The notes under the pieces were generated by a model. That model ran no database searches, was not told the DNA's origin, and saw nothing but the letters and a program-made list of their open reading frames with translations. Both the position numbers and the translations under genes were made by a program. Shown piece after piece: positions 1 to 9,914 of a stretch of DNA of 64,000 bases. How positions within the stretch are numbered: position 1 is the stretch's first letter; the number at the start of each line of letters is the position of its first letter. Origin of the DNA: Chrysogorgia sp. JL179-B06 (lineage: Eukaryota; Cnidaria; Anthozoa; Scleralcyonacea; Chrysogorgiidae); the NCBI GenBank assembly GCA_035772405.1, contig JAYKKM010000504.1:1362001-1426000 (forward strand). Direction: 5' to 3'.

Positions 1-563
1 AGTGGTTGTTGAGTGTACGTATTTTTAGTTTATATATGTAATACAAATACTGTTTTTTTACGGATTAATTTTTAAAGATATAGCGAGATTACTATATGCA
101 TCGCTTTGTTTTCGTATCATAAATGCAGAAATCTATATACAACTGAGATAACAACGAGAAAAATCTTTAAGCTAATGTTATTTATATAATCTAAACTTCG
201 AAGTCCCGGATGCGAATTAAACCAATAATGTTCCGACCGCCTGTTACTTGTCCTACTAGCTATATTTGGATTCAGAAAGCAACGAATTATTAATGATCTG
301 TTTTTGTTTTTAGAGACTCCAAATTACCCGCACCAGGATACTTCCAACCATGGAAACGATAGTAGCGGTTATGGAACTCCCAGGGATAATCTCGGCAAAC
401 GTATGTAATTTTTTGTTGGTTTAATTCAGTTGCAGTACAACTTAATTGTTTTAATCACTTCAGTCGTTTAATCGTGTTCTTATCACTCCCGTTGTTTGAT
501 GGGAATGATCATTAATCCCATGTCCATCCACATCGAAAACACTGACGAAAACATTTCGCAATA
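1..563. repeat. Host duplicated segment, copy 1
   Basis: This segment is a close copy of 36209-36778, beginning with the shared words gtggttgttgagtg and acaaatactgttttttt and ending at gacgaaaacatttcgcaat. It contains host exon A and the last bases of a piggyBac relic, so both were duplicated together. A more diverged version lies at about 49080-49410. It is seen directly by comparison inside the window. Confidence 0.85.
314..400 (+). CDS. Putative host exon A, copy 1
   Basis: An 87-nt open segment is bounded by a polypyrimidine tract with tttttag and by a gtatgt donor. It begins and ends in phase 1, encodes a hydrophilic peptide rich in Asn, Gly and Tyr (residues such as SGYGTPRDN), and recurs as exons at 36529 and 49333. 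The conserved borders in three copies support a real exon. The gene is not recognised. The phase matches the repeating A-B-C-D exon cassette seen further right. Confidence 0.55.
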
Positions 564-1470
564 GCATGTCGGCTTTGTCAACACCTCCCATGCACTGGTT
601 GTAATCTTTGATACTATAACACGGCAGGGGAATTGCTGCTTTGAACCACCCTTTTGGGTTCTTTTCACATGGGTGATGTCGGTTCCATGGAAATTGGACA
701 GAACATAGACAGATTTGTTATCTTCCCATTTGAACATAACAAGGCCTTGTTTTGAAACCCGGTAGTCACACTCGCCTCGCTCACAGTCTTCATCCAAACC
801 AACAGGTAATGGTTTTCGATTAGTGCGAATTGTACCACAAGCATCTACACCATTTGCTATGAGGTATTACATCAAGGGCACAGTAGTAAAATAATTGTCA
901 AAGTATACTTGGTGATACATGTTGAACAAGTCAACAGTCATGTTTTGAACAACTAGTTCTCCAAGACCAAATTTTGGACCATCATCATCTTTCTCAACAG
1001 CTTCAGAATTGGCATTGGCAACGTTACCCTAGTAGATCTCAAACTTGCTAATATATACCCATCCATATCAGCTCGTACCCACAATTTGTATCCGCGCTTG
1101 ATCGGTTTCATATACTGCTTTATTGAATGTCTGCCCTTGAACAAGATCATACTTTCATCAATACTCAGCTGTCTCGATACATTGTACAGTTTCACACGTA
1201 ATTACTGTCGACTGCATCGATCAATGGGCGGAGCTTGTACAATTGATCGTGGTTATCACCAGGGATACATGTGTTGTCATTCACATGCAAATTAGATAAT
1301 ATTTGGGCAAACCTATTTCTGGGTAGATGATACAAAAGGGACAGTTAGATCCTGATCACTCTTCCAGTAATCAGTCCATGATGGCAGCTTGTGGTAAGCC
1401 ATCACCAAATTTACGCCATGAAACCCATAAAATTCTACACGGGTATAATGGGTGGGACAGTGCGCTGCCT
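483..1470 (-). pseudogene. piggyBac-type transposase remnant
   Basis: The minus strand carries recognisable piggyBac blocks in N to C order: an MPRNRF...LHVNDN block near 1290-1350, RPLID near 1210, the SIDESMILFKGR...KQYM...KRGYKLWVRAD block at about 1060-1180, and a C-terminal segment with YNQCMGGVDKADML near 565-600. The blocks lie in different frames and are separated by stops, so the gene is dead. Piggyback ends were not identified. The C-terminal end also appears in the duplicated copy near 36700-36780. Confidence 0.8.
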
Positions 1471-2022
1471 CTGGTCAGCATAAATGTTTGACTAGAACAA
1501 AATCTGATCAACTATGTCATTGTCAAAAGAAGCTATCCATCACTGTTCCTAAGAGAGGGTTGGGAGCAGACAAATAATTACAATATGTACAAATTTTTTG
1601 AAATCCATGGATGGATAGATCAATGGATGATATATCTCTCAAGCTAGCTTAACTATCAGGATATGTCATTCAGTGTTTCATTTTGCTGAAATCCCTTGGA
1701 CCCAATAAATATAAATATATATCAATTTACCTTGTGGAAAGCTGAAGTTATGCTTTTGCATTTCTTGATCCTGTTTTTTCCAGCCGCGTCTTGCTATACC
1801 TCAATAAAATTTTTGACTTGTCGTCCACTTAGTTTCTCACTTGCATTATCACAACCTTTCATTAGAAGTTTCTGCAACTCCTTGATCACTGGCATTGTCA
1901 CTGGGACTTAAAAGACCCGTCGGTAAACATAGGGTAAAATTGGTTTGGAAAATTAAACTTTGTGCCAGCCCAAAAATATTGCCCCGGTTCAAATAAAGTT
2001 CTCCAATGATAAAATTTGCCCC
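1471..2022. other. No gene recognised
   Basis: The stretch between the piggyBac relic and the next transposon contains only short unsupported open frames. It may hold the rest of the piggyBac 5 prime region. No RNA gene or clear repeat was seen. Confidence 0.5.
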
Positions 2023-2232
2023 ACAACATATACACCTTTTGCAGTTCATTACCAGGAGATAAACTTTCATAGTGTAAACGGTTATTATTAACGCGAAAAC
2101 GTGTTCATTTAAGCGAATCGAAAACCAGTAAAGTCATACGCATAATCATTAAAGATATTTGCATTAAAACTAATATTCATTAACATTAATTGGCTTTCGT
2201 TTCAATGGAAATAACATTCTTGAACATTATTA
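2023..2232 (+). repeat. Left TIR of IS630/mariner-like element
   Basis: It matches the reverse complement of 4243-4455 along most of its length with scattered substitutions, for example cgaatcgaaaaccagtaaag versus a version reading aaaaacattaacg. The similarity starts near cacctttt and ends near aataacattctt. Confidence 0.8.
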
Positions 2233-2371
2233 GAATTTCATTTACGTCATCCTAATATTTGTAATTAACAATAATAAAATGTCAATAAAATGTCTCGCGG
2301 GAGTTTTAAAGTATCAAAACAACTTTAAAACGTACTTCCGAATGAGTTCGCTGTCAATTCCTTGTGTTGAC

Positions 2372-4100
2372 ATGGCGGAAAGAAGAAGACGAAATCGTAT
2401 TCGAAATGAAACCCGCCACAGACTTGTGCAGGCATTCGAAGACCCAGCAGAAGATTATTTGCACGTTGCCGATACATTGGGTGTTCACAGGTCTACTGCA
2501 CGCGGCATCGTGGGAACGTACGTTTGAGAAAGTAGAGTTGAAGAAAGACCACGTGGAGGCCGAAATAACACAAAAGTTGATGATGAAATGAGAGCCTGTT
2601 TGAATGAGATCGTTAATGAGAATTGTCTCATGACTCTTAACCAAATTAACCAAGAGCTTCGAAGAAGACTAGCAGCAAAACCTATCGTACACGACAGGAA
2701 CATTGCAAGAGCTCTTGATGGGACGCTTATACGCTGCAAAATAGCTGGAACACTGCCTGCTGAGAGAAACAGACCAGATGTTATTGAAAAAACGGGTAGA
2801 ATATGCAAACTGGTTCATGGCCAACGGAGTTCTCAACCACTGCATGTCTTTATTGACGAGTAATGCGGTTACAACATTTGGACTGCCAGAACTCATGGAA
2901 GAGCAAGTTAGAGTTGGCGAGAGAGCTTACCATCAGGTTTGTGGTCAGCGCGGTCGAAACGTAACCATAACTATGGCTATATCTCCTCTGGCTGGACTGG
3001 TGTACCACTCTGTGCTCATTGGGGGGGGGGGGGGGATGAATACACAACGTTTCGGCGAATTTTTGGTTCAAACACGACCACAGCTAGATCTAGAGGAGCT
3101 CGTGTTCTTCTCCAGCGCATCGAAATGCTTCCAACCCAGTTACAGCCCGTTCCTCAACATTGTTGAACAAGCCATCAGCACTCTCAAAGCAGCGTCGAAG
3201 GCTGATATTTCGCAACCAGCAATTCAGCTACAAATGAACAATCGAGATATGGTAAGGTAAGGTAAGGTAAACTTTATTTAAAATCACACGCCAGCCCCGT
3301 CAACTTAAAAGCTGGTTTCCGCAAGGGGCGTGTGGATTACTTGTTCAAATATATACATTTACTAATTAAAAAATGAATTATTTACTAATTAAAAACAGAA
3401 GCTAGTTCTACATATACAAATCGATAATAATATATTAAATTAAAAGGTCTGTATGATATTAAAAATTGTGAGCGTCGATTCCATTTCTGAATATTGGTAA
3501 TGAATTTGATTCACGCAAATCTGCTGGTAGAGAATTCCACAGTTTAGCTCCATCATAATAAAAACTTTTCTTAAGATTTTCAGTTCTAGGTAAAGGAGGT
3601 CATGATCTGTGATGTTTCTTTAACATATAAAAAGATTAGCAAGGGAACTCGGAGCCAAATTATTTAGAACTTTATACATTTGTTTTGCTTTTGATTTGGC
3701 TCGTTGAATTTCAAGAGTTTCCCACCCTAAGGCGTTTATATCGCTTCTACACCAGGAGTTTCATAACTCATATTCAGTACTATACTCGTGCAACTCTATT
3801 CTGAAGTTTTTGCAATCTATTTAAAAGACCCGCACCAAGGGTATCCCATACCTCACTACAGTAGTTAAAGTGGGGTTGAATTAAAGCATTATAGATAGAG
3901 ATCAAAGTTTGCCTATCAACGAAATCACGGATTCGTCGTATAGCTCCTATTCCTGAAGTAACTTTTTAGCTACATTCTAGCTACATTACAAGGAATTGCG
4001 CTTGGTATTATGCGCCAAAGAATCTTGTTGGAAGCAAGTGCAAGAAACATGGACACTGTTACCCCGCATCCCCAGGGCTCATACCATAGGGTTATTCAGT
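2372..4100 (+). pseudogene. IS630/Tc1-mariner-like transposase, broken
   Basis: The reading starts at an ATG near 2372 with a helix-turn-helix region (HVADTLGVHRSTARGI). It continues in another frame through HVFIDE (2845-2863, the first catalytic Asp region) and on to PSYSPFLNIVEQAISTLKA at about 3130-3195, the family's terminal Glu block. The segment that should carry the second catalytic Asp is missing or scrambled. The C-terminus (LQGIALGIMRQRILLEA) resumes near 3990-4045 after a LINE-tail insertion. Several frame changes make it non-functional. Confidence 0.75.
3251..3985 (-). mobile_element. 5 prime-truncated LINE tail inserted in the transposase
   Basis: The insertion starts with repeats of ggtaa followed by aactttattta, which reads on the minus strand as an AATAAAGTT-type 3 prime end followed by a short tandem tail. 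It ends before the transposase coding sequence resumes. That layout is typical of a reverse-oriented, 5 prime-truncated non-LTR retrotransposon. No open reading frame remains and the clade cannot be assigned. Confidence 0.5.
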
Positions 4101-4242
4101 AAGTAGCTACGGCTCGCGACGATTGGAATGGAAACTTACATGCCCCGCTGTTTAAAGCGCGACCAAATTGAAGGATAATTGATGTGTTGTATTGAACTTA
4201 TATAAATCTTAATGAATGGCTTGACCTCGTTAATGACAGTTT

Positions 4243-4455
4243 ATTGCCAATAAAGAATGTTATTTCCATTGAAACGAAATCCCATTAATGTTAACGAATA
4301 TTATTTTTAATGCAAATATCTTTAATGATTATGCGTATGACGTTAATGTTTTTCGATTCGCTTAAATGAACACGTTTTCGCGTTAATGAATAGCCATTTA
4401 CACTAATGAAAGTTTATCTCCTGGTAACGAACCGCAAAAGCTGTACATGTATTAA
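4243..4455 (-). repeat. Right TIR of IS630/mariner-like element
   Basis: This is the reverse complement counterpart of 2023-2232 and ends around ccgcaaaagctgtacatg. Confidence 0.8.
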
Positions 4456-5028
4456 GTTGTTTTCTAGCATGGCATTTGCATGTTAAAAAGTGCTCCACTT
4501 GCACAAATAATTTTGAGTTGATATTGTTGATGTTTTTGTGGTAGTAATTATTTAGTCTATTTAGGCAAGGGCCCATGTTTCTCAACTGCGTTGGAATCCT
4601 TCAGTGCAGACGCTAGACACTAATATACCTGTGCAACAGTAAATACTAAATATCAGTAACTATCAAGTGCAAAATAATTTCTTTTCCTTTGTTTATTTTG
4701 TGCTATTTAGCACTAATTAATTAGAACTGTTATTATGTATAATATCTGCACTCTACCATACAGAAAAATAATATTAAAGTTTATGATGTTCATTAAAACA
4801 TGTTTCTGTTATTGAATTTCTGTATTCCTTACCTAAAATGCAAGTTGCTTATAATAACCCAAGACCAAGTGCTAAAAACTACAATGCCCATCGGGGTGTA
4901 TGCCGTCAATGCATGTGCATGATAAACAATGGCCTACAGTGTATACCGCTAATGGGTGTATAGTTTTACCACAAGAAATATGTTTGTAATTAGTCAGTCT
5001 TTAATGGTTAATATATATGTACCAGTCC
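4456..5028. other. No gene recognised
   Basis: AT-rich sequence with no convincing frame, RNA gene or repeat; a short minus-strand frame at 4403-4585 overlaps the transposon TIR and is not supported. Confidence 0.5.
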
Positions 5029-5492
<464 letters not shown>

Positions 5493-5495
<3 letters not shown>

Positions 5496-5935
5496 CAATT
5501 ATTATATTTATATTGAAGCAAAATATAATAAGGTTATTTCCAGCTTAATTGAATCAAATTATGTGTAAGTTTTCTATTTTCCAGTTAAAAATAAAGTAAA
5601 ATCACAACAACATTGAGGATTCCGTTGTCGTGCTCAGATATCGAAAAACCGCCCTCTCAGGCAGCCAATCAATTTACAGGAGTGGCTAAGACTTCGCCCA
5701 CTCACGATTAATAAAAAATAAGACAAGTTATTTATTTCTTAGTCAATCGATGGCAGGAGCACTGTTCACTGCACTAGGTGGTACTAGACCCAAAAATTAA
5801 ACAGTTTGATATATTTTAATTACTTTTTAATACGTCTCATGAAGCAATGAAATTTTCCCACCACAAGCGTTATAGTTTAAAGGCTATCATTGTAAGTATC
5901 CACTGGAAATCCATAGATTTTCAAATTAATGGGTT
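5493..5935. other. Host intronic or intergenic sequence
   Basis: No gene or repeat is recognised. The last bases carry the left copy of the Polinton target duplication. Confidence 0.5.
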
Positions 5936-5940
5936 ATTAT
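5936..5940. repeat. Target-site duplication, left copy (ATTAT)
   Basis: ATTAT directly precedes the first base of the Polinton and recurs at 36164-36168 directly after its last base. Counting one more base on the left and sharing the terminal T on the right gives a 6-bp TATTAT duplication. Six bp is the length reported for Polintons. Confidence 0.7.
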
Positions 5941-5970
5941 AGTAGTAATATATGTATATATATATATTAA

Positions 5971-6199
5971 CAATGTGTAAGGGATTGGCACTAGCTCTTA
6001 ACCAATGAGAATGCAGTATTGATTTGAATTGACCAATCAGAGAAAAGGGTATCGCAGTATTTCCAGGGTGGTGCCCCAAAATGAGTCAAGCTGTGAGGCT
6101 GTTAATAACTAATAGTTCAGGACGGGAAGTCAATTCAAATCAATACTTATTGCAATTTGATCATTGGTTAAGAAGCAAGTGCCAATCCCTTACACATTG
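5971..6199. repeat. Internal palindrome within the left TIR
   Basis: Arm 5971-6032 (starting caatgtgtaagggattggca) is complementary to arm 6130-6199, with a loop of about 100 bp. Arms differ by a few substitutions and small indels. The same structure is mirrored at 35905-36133, so the element holds four copies of this about 65-bp sequence. Confidence 0.85.
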
Positions 6200-6457
6200 A
6201 TGTTGATGTTGCTTGATAGTTGTCCTTTTCGTCGGGAAGGAAACATGGCCGCCACGCGCAGTGAAGGTAAAAAAATGTATTATGGAAGAAAAAGTGTTAA
6301 TGGTGCAAAAATATATATTTGAAAAAATATATAATAAGATATATGTGAATTAGTAGTAGTAGTATTTTAAAAAAAAAAAAGGAAAACCAAAAAAATATGA
6401 ATTATGAATTTGAAAAAAAAAGTATTTTAAAATAAAAAAATAAAAATATATAAAAAA

Positions 6458-6655
6458 GGTTGAAATATTTTTAAAAATAGAACGTAGAATTGTATTTTAT
6501 AAAAAAAAAGGAATTGTAAAAAAGTATTTTTAAAAAAAAAATAAAAATATAAAAAAGGTTGAAATATTTTTAAAAATAGAACGTAGAATTGTATTTTATA
6601 AAAAAAAAAGGAATTGTAAAAAAGTATTTTTAAAAAAAAAATAAGAAATGAGCGC
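6458..6655 (+). repeat. 99-bp tandem duplication in the TIR
   Basis: Two adjacent copies begin at ggttgaaatatttttaaaaa (6458 and 6557). Both copies are also present in the right TIR, so the duplication predates or was homogenised between the TIRs. Confidence 0.85.
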
Positions 6656-6790
6656 GCGTGACGGAGATGTTACCTCAACGACGACCAGAGCTTGAATGAG
6701 GTGTAAGATGATATACCGGAAGTAAATAGGGTATTATTTTTTTGTAAAAGGTTTTGGGAAAAGACGTTTCCGGAAGTAGATTACAGTTAG

Positions 6791-6798
6791 TATAAAAG
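6791..6798 (+). promoter_or_regulatory. TATA box just inside the left TIR
   Basis: TATAAAAG lies 13 bp after the TIR boundary and is followed about 30 bp later by a pyrimidine-rich CACTTCACTTC region and a CT repeat, as expected for a transcription start. No long reading frame follows, so it may drive a non-coding or spliced leader transcript. Confidence 0.45.
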
Positions 6799-7646
6799 GT
6801 GAAATAACCACACCCACTTCACTTCACTTCTGGTGTTCATCGAGGACACATCTCTCTCTTGCTCTCTCTGTCTTTTTTTTTTTTTTATAAAATACTTTTG
6901 CAAATAACTTTTAAATTTTTTTTTTATAAAATCATTTTTACTTTTTATATTTTTAAAAAAATAATTACTTTTTTGTTTTGCTCCTACTACTGTTGTGTGT
7001 ATGCTCGCTTGAAAGTCGTACTCTCAAAAAGTGCGAAGCGCTTGAACCCTCCAATGAGCTGTAGTATTTATTACTAACCAGCATTGGTGTGCATTCAACC
7101 CGCAGTACTCTTGTAAATCGCGACTGGTTTAGACTTTATTGTCTGGTCTTCCTCTCTAAAAAAGAGGTTGATGTCAGGTGGGACTAGTCCATAGCGACAT
7201 TTAGCTCACCGCCAGATCGATCGATTGCTTGTTGTACGTTATGGGTTTTTGGATGTTAGCATGTGGTGAAAGAGCTAGCTAAAGTATAACACCTAGTTTC
7301 ACAGGAGTATTTTTATTTTTTGTTTTTATTTTTACTTTTTTAAGACAAAAATATATACAAAAGCACACACAATATATCGAAAGTGCTTGTACATTATGTT
7401 ACTGGATCTACCTCTATATTAAAGTGTATATTTTGTATATATATATTTTTTTAAATACACCCATAACAACCCTCTAGTAATAAATTTGGGAAGAATGGTT
7501 ATTCTTCCCATTTCCACACACTAAGACAATTCCTCCCCAACCCTATAAAAATAAAAAAATATATCATTTAAAAAAAAAAAACAACCACCCAAAAATCTTA
7601 ATCGTATCTTTTTCCCCAAAAACGTTTCACTATCAGACAAAAGTGA

Positions 7647-7662
7647 AGGTCATTCAAGGTGA
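7647..7662 (+). promoter_or_regulatory. DR4-like nuclear receptor half-site pair
   Basis: AGGTCA, four bases, then AGGTGA, each preceded by the TGA or TCA extension typical of extended half-sites (tgAAGGTCA, TCAAGGTGA). The arrangement resembles DR4 elements. Binding is inferred only. Confidence 0.35.
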
Positions 7663-7691
7663 TTAATGCAAAGCAAGTACTGACGTCTTTT

Positions 7692-7868
7692 GCTAGATAG
7701 AGTTAAAGAGCTGTGATAGAACAGGAACAGAACATTTAGTAACAGATTTTTAGTGTTTCAAATAAATGATAACCAGTATTTATCTGATTATCAATTATTT
7801 GAAACACGAAAATTCTGCGACTAAATTTTCTGTTCCTGTTCCATCACTGCTCTCTAACCCCATCTAGC
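7692..7868. other. Long imperfect hairpin
   Basis: Arms 7692-7770 and 7791-7868 are complementary over about 75 bp with roughly 80 percent pairing (gctagat against atctagc outermost; tgtttcaaataa against ttatttgaaaca innermost), with a 20-base loop. It lies in a gene-free region. It could be a structured RNA precursor, a replication or packaging signal, or a decayed foldback insertion. Confidence 0.75.
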
Positions 7869-7978
7869 ATCTGCGACAGCACTTATTCAACTCATAATTC
7901 AATACGTTATATAGATTTTTTGTTTTTTATTTTATAAATAAAATAAAAACCGGAAGCCAATTAGCGGGGTGAGATACG

Positions 7979-7988
7979 TATATAAGAG
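7979..7988 (+). promoter_or_regulatory. TATA box upstream of the 8195 gene
   Basis: TATATAAGAG is followed by an untranslated leader with a candidate intron: donor GTAAGA at 8072 and acceptor TTTTTTAG ending at 8194, directly before the ATG. The promoter and 5 prime intron are inferred from these signals. Confidence 0.4.
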
Positions 7989-8194
7989 AGGGTTTTAAAG
8001 GGTTTTAAAGAGATCATGTTTAAGGATTGTGAATATCAAACTCGTGAAAGAATACATGTAAAGATTCAAGGGTAAGAATATGAATTTGTATGATTTTTAG
8101 TATTTTATTTATACTTTTATAGGGTTATTTTTTCAAGTTTTTGTGAAGTATTATGAATAGTTGTAATGATCGTATTTTTTATTTGATTTTTTAG

Positions 8195-9463
8195 ATGAAT
8201 AATCAAGCTAAGAGAAAAAGCAATTTTAATTTTACCACACGCCCCATTTTGGAAAGACGTGTGAAAAAAAGAAAAGTGGAAGAAAACAACATTTCTTTTA
8301 TATATATTTTAAAAGTTGTACAGTATTTTCAACGCTTTAGAAATCCACAGATTGGTTTTATCTATTGGATGCTTGGACTTTTGAATTACTATTGTGGTGA
8401 AATAATTGGTTGTTTACAGATTGAAACAGATGTTTTTGCAAAATATTATAGGGGATTTTGTTTGTTACGATTAAACGATCCAGCTGTAAAAGACATGAAA
8501 CTTTATAAATGTTGGACCGTTGAACAAGGAGGAAAATCAAAATACATTGTTCCATATATTGACAGTAGTGAAAAATATGTTTTACATAGATGTTCAACTC
8601 CTTACGAGGGGTTCATATTATCAAAGAACCCATGTTTAGTATCATCATTATTTAGTTTAGATAATCCCTACTTAGATAGTTTATATATTACTGTTACAAG
8701 ACCGCAATATTTTTATGATGATAATTATCATTTTATGTCCCCTATTGTTTCACCTTCACAGGAAGTGAAGCGTTTACCGATTCCCTTTGGGGTGGGTAGA
8801 AAATTTATATTTCACATGCTTTATAAAATAGGTAGAGACCATGAGTACCCTCTTTTAATTGATCTTTCGCTTTATTTATTAACTGTTGCACCATATTTTT
8901 TATTAGCGTGTCTAGCTAATAGTCCCCATTCGTTTAGATATAATATATTTTGCATAGCAGCATGTTTTATTTTTTATTGTCCAAAACATAATCCCCACGG
9001 TAGAATTGAAAATAATAATTTAACAGATATTGATCTTAATCGCGTTTTATATAATTTTGATGTTACACCTACGGGTTATTTATTTAATCAGCGTTGTAAG
9101 TATAAAAATTGTAAGCACAAATCCACTTTTTTTAAGTCTAACCCTGTAAATGATTATATTTTTGATACCCAAATATTGAGATGTGAAAATTTTTTCGAGA
9201 TACTATCTTCTAAAACGCAAATAATTCATTCATTCCCTGTAACTATAGATAATGCAGGTGATAACGCAGGAATATATTATGACAACTACGGGTTAGAATT
9301 ATTAGATTATAATTTATTAACACCATATTTTAAAATATATTTTGATCAAGTTAATATACAAGAATATCTAGTAGATTATCTGATGAGCTATTTACAAACA
9401 CATAATTATCTTTTTGATTTTAGAGATTTTAAAATAAAATTACATGATGTTGTGACATTATAG
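8195..9463 (+). CDS. Polinton hypothetical protein, 422 aa
   Basis: A long intact frame, the first gene inside the left TIR. I do not recognise the family. Visible features are a basic N-terminus with a classical-looking nuclear localisation signal (KKRKVEE, residues 24-30), scattered aromatic-rich segments and a Cys/His-containing patch (residues about 306-316, CKYKNCKHK). A hydrophobic central part (about residues 225-260) may be a buried core rather than a membrane span. The ATG follows directly after a candidate intron acceptor. Its 3 prime end overlaps the convergent minus-strand gene by 35 bp. Its length and integrity argue for a conserved role, but none can be named. Confidence 0.8.
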   Translation: MNNQAKRKSNFNFTTRPILERRVKKRKVEENNISFIYILKVVQYFQRFRNPQIGFIYWMLGLLNYYCGEIIGCLQIETDVFAKYYRGFCLLRLNDPAVKDMKLYKCWTVEQGGKSKYIVPYIDSSEKYVLHRCSTPYEGFILSKNPCLVSSLFSLDNPYLDSLYITVTRPQYFYDDNYHFMSPIVSPSQEVKRLPIPFGVGRKFIFHMLYKIGRDHEYPLLIDLSLYLLTVAPYFLLACLANSPHSFRYNIFCIAACFIFYCPKHNPHGRIENNNLTDIDLNRVLYNFDVTPTGYLFNQRCKYKNCKHKSTFFKSNPVNDYIFDTQILRCENFFEILSSKTQIIHSFPVTIDNAGDNAGIYYDNYGLELLDYNLLTPYFKIYFDQVNIQEYLVDYLMSYLQTHNYLFDFRDFKIKLHDVVTL

Positions 9464-9832
9464 TAAATAATATTGTAATAAAAGTGTAAAAATAAAAGGG
9501 CAATGTAAATAAAGGATTTTCTAATAAAATTGTTTTTTTTGAAGTTTTAAAATCTGTAATTGTTAATCTTGTCCAATATTGAATTAGTTCAATTTCTTTT
9601 TCTCCAACATATTTTCCCTCGAAAAAAAAATGAATTAAACAATAAAACGCAATGATATGTCCTGTTTCATAACGTTCCATTTGTTTATAAACCAATTCCA
9701 TTTGTTGACTATCGATTTGTAAAATAATGTTTTCAACATATTCTCTTGACTTGTAATACATTTTTGTATTAAGGGTTTCAATTTTTTGTATTTAATATTA
9801 TTTCTTGCAAGTTCTTCGAGAATGATATCCAT
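9429..9832 (-). CDS. Polinton small hypothetical protein, possibly frameshifted
   Basis: Two overlapping minus-strand frames are present: one starts at 9832 (MDIILEELARNN) and stops at 9635; the other starts at 9761 and runs to 9429 (110 aa). The first frame begins like a real N-terminus after an A-rich leader, and the second looks like its continuation in the +1 frame, so a single-base lesion near 9760-9790 is likely. Alternatively the 110-aa frame is an independent gene. No family is recognised. It converges on and overlaps the end of the 8195 gene. Confidence 0.5.
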
Positions 9833-9914
9833 TTTTTATCGTGTAGTAACAAACAAATTTCCCCCACACACATATATATATATACAAACCGTTTATTTTC
9901 TATACATTTTTTTT

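Larger units (their letters stand above)
2023..4455 (+). mobile_element. IS630/mariner-like DNA transposon with long TIRs
   Basis: The element is delimited by inverted repeats of about 200 bp (2023-2232 and 4243-4455) that share words such as ttaccaggagataaactttca, cgcgaaaacgtgttcattta and gtcatacgcataatcattaaag in opposite orientation. It encloses a broken IS630-type transposase and a LINE tail inserted in it. Long TIRs are unusual for a simple mariner but occur in several IS630-related families. Exact ends and target duplication were not resolved. Confidence 0.75.
5941..6778 (+). repeat. Polinton left TIR
   Basis: Its reverse complement is at 35322-36163; identity is very high from AGTAGTAATATATG to the inner boundary at ccggaagta. 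The outer 260 bp contain an internal inverted repeat (5971-6032 against 6130-6199) and CCAAT boxes. The inner part is poly-A/T-rich with a 99-bp tandem duplication, followed by ggagatgttacctcaacgac. Confidence 0.93.
6779..8194. other. Gene-free left leader region
   Basis: About 1.4 kb without a supported gene. It contains a TATA box just inside the TIR, a CT-rich leader, a DR4-like pair of nuclear-receptor half-sites (7647-7662), a long imperfect hairpin (7692-7868) and a second promoter upstream of the first large gene. A small plus-strand frame at 6859-7077 is low-complexity Phe/Lys sequence and is not accepted. Confidence 0.6.

Noticed and set aside
6458..6655. CRISPR-like array
   Set aside because: Only two long AT-rich copies without spacers, in an animal genome.
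6859..7077. 72-aa Phe/Lys-rich frame after the TATA box
   Set aside because: Low-complexity T-rich leader; no similarity and poor start context.
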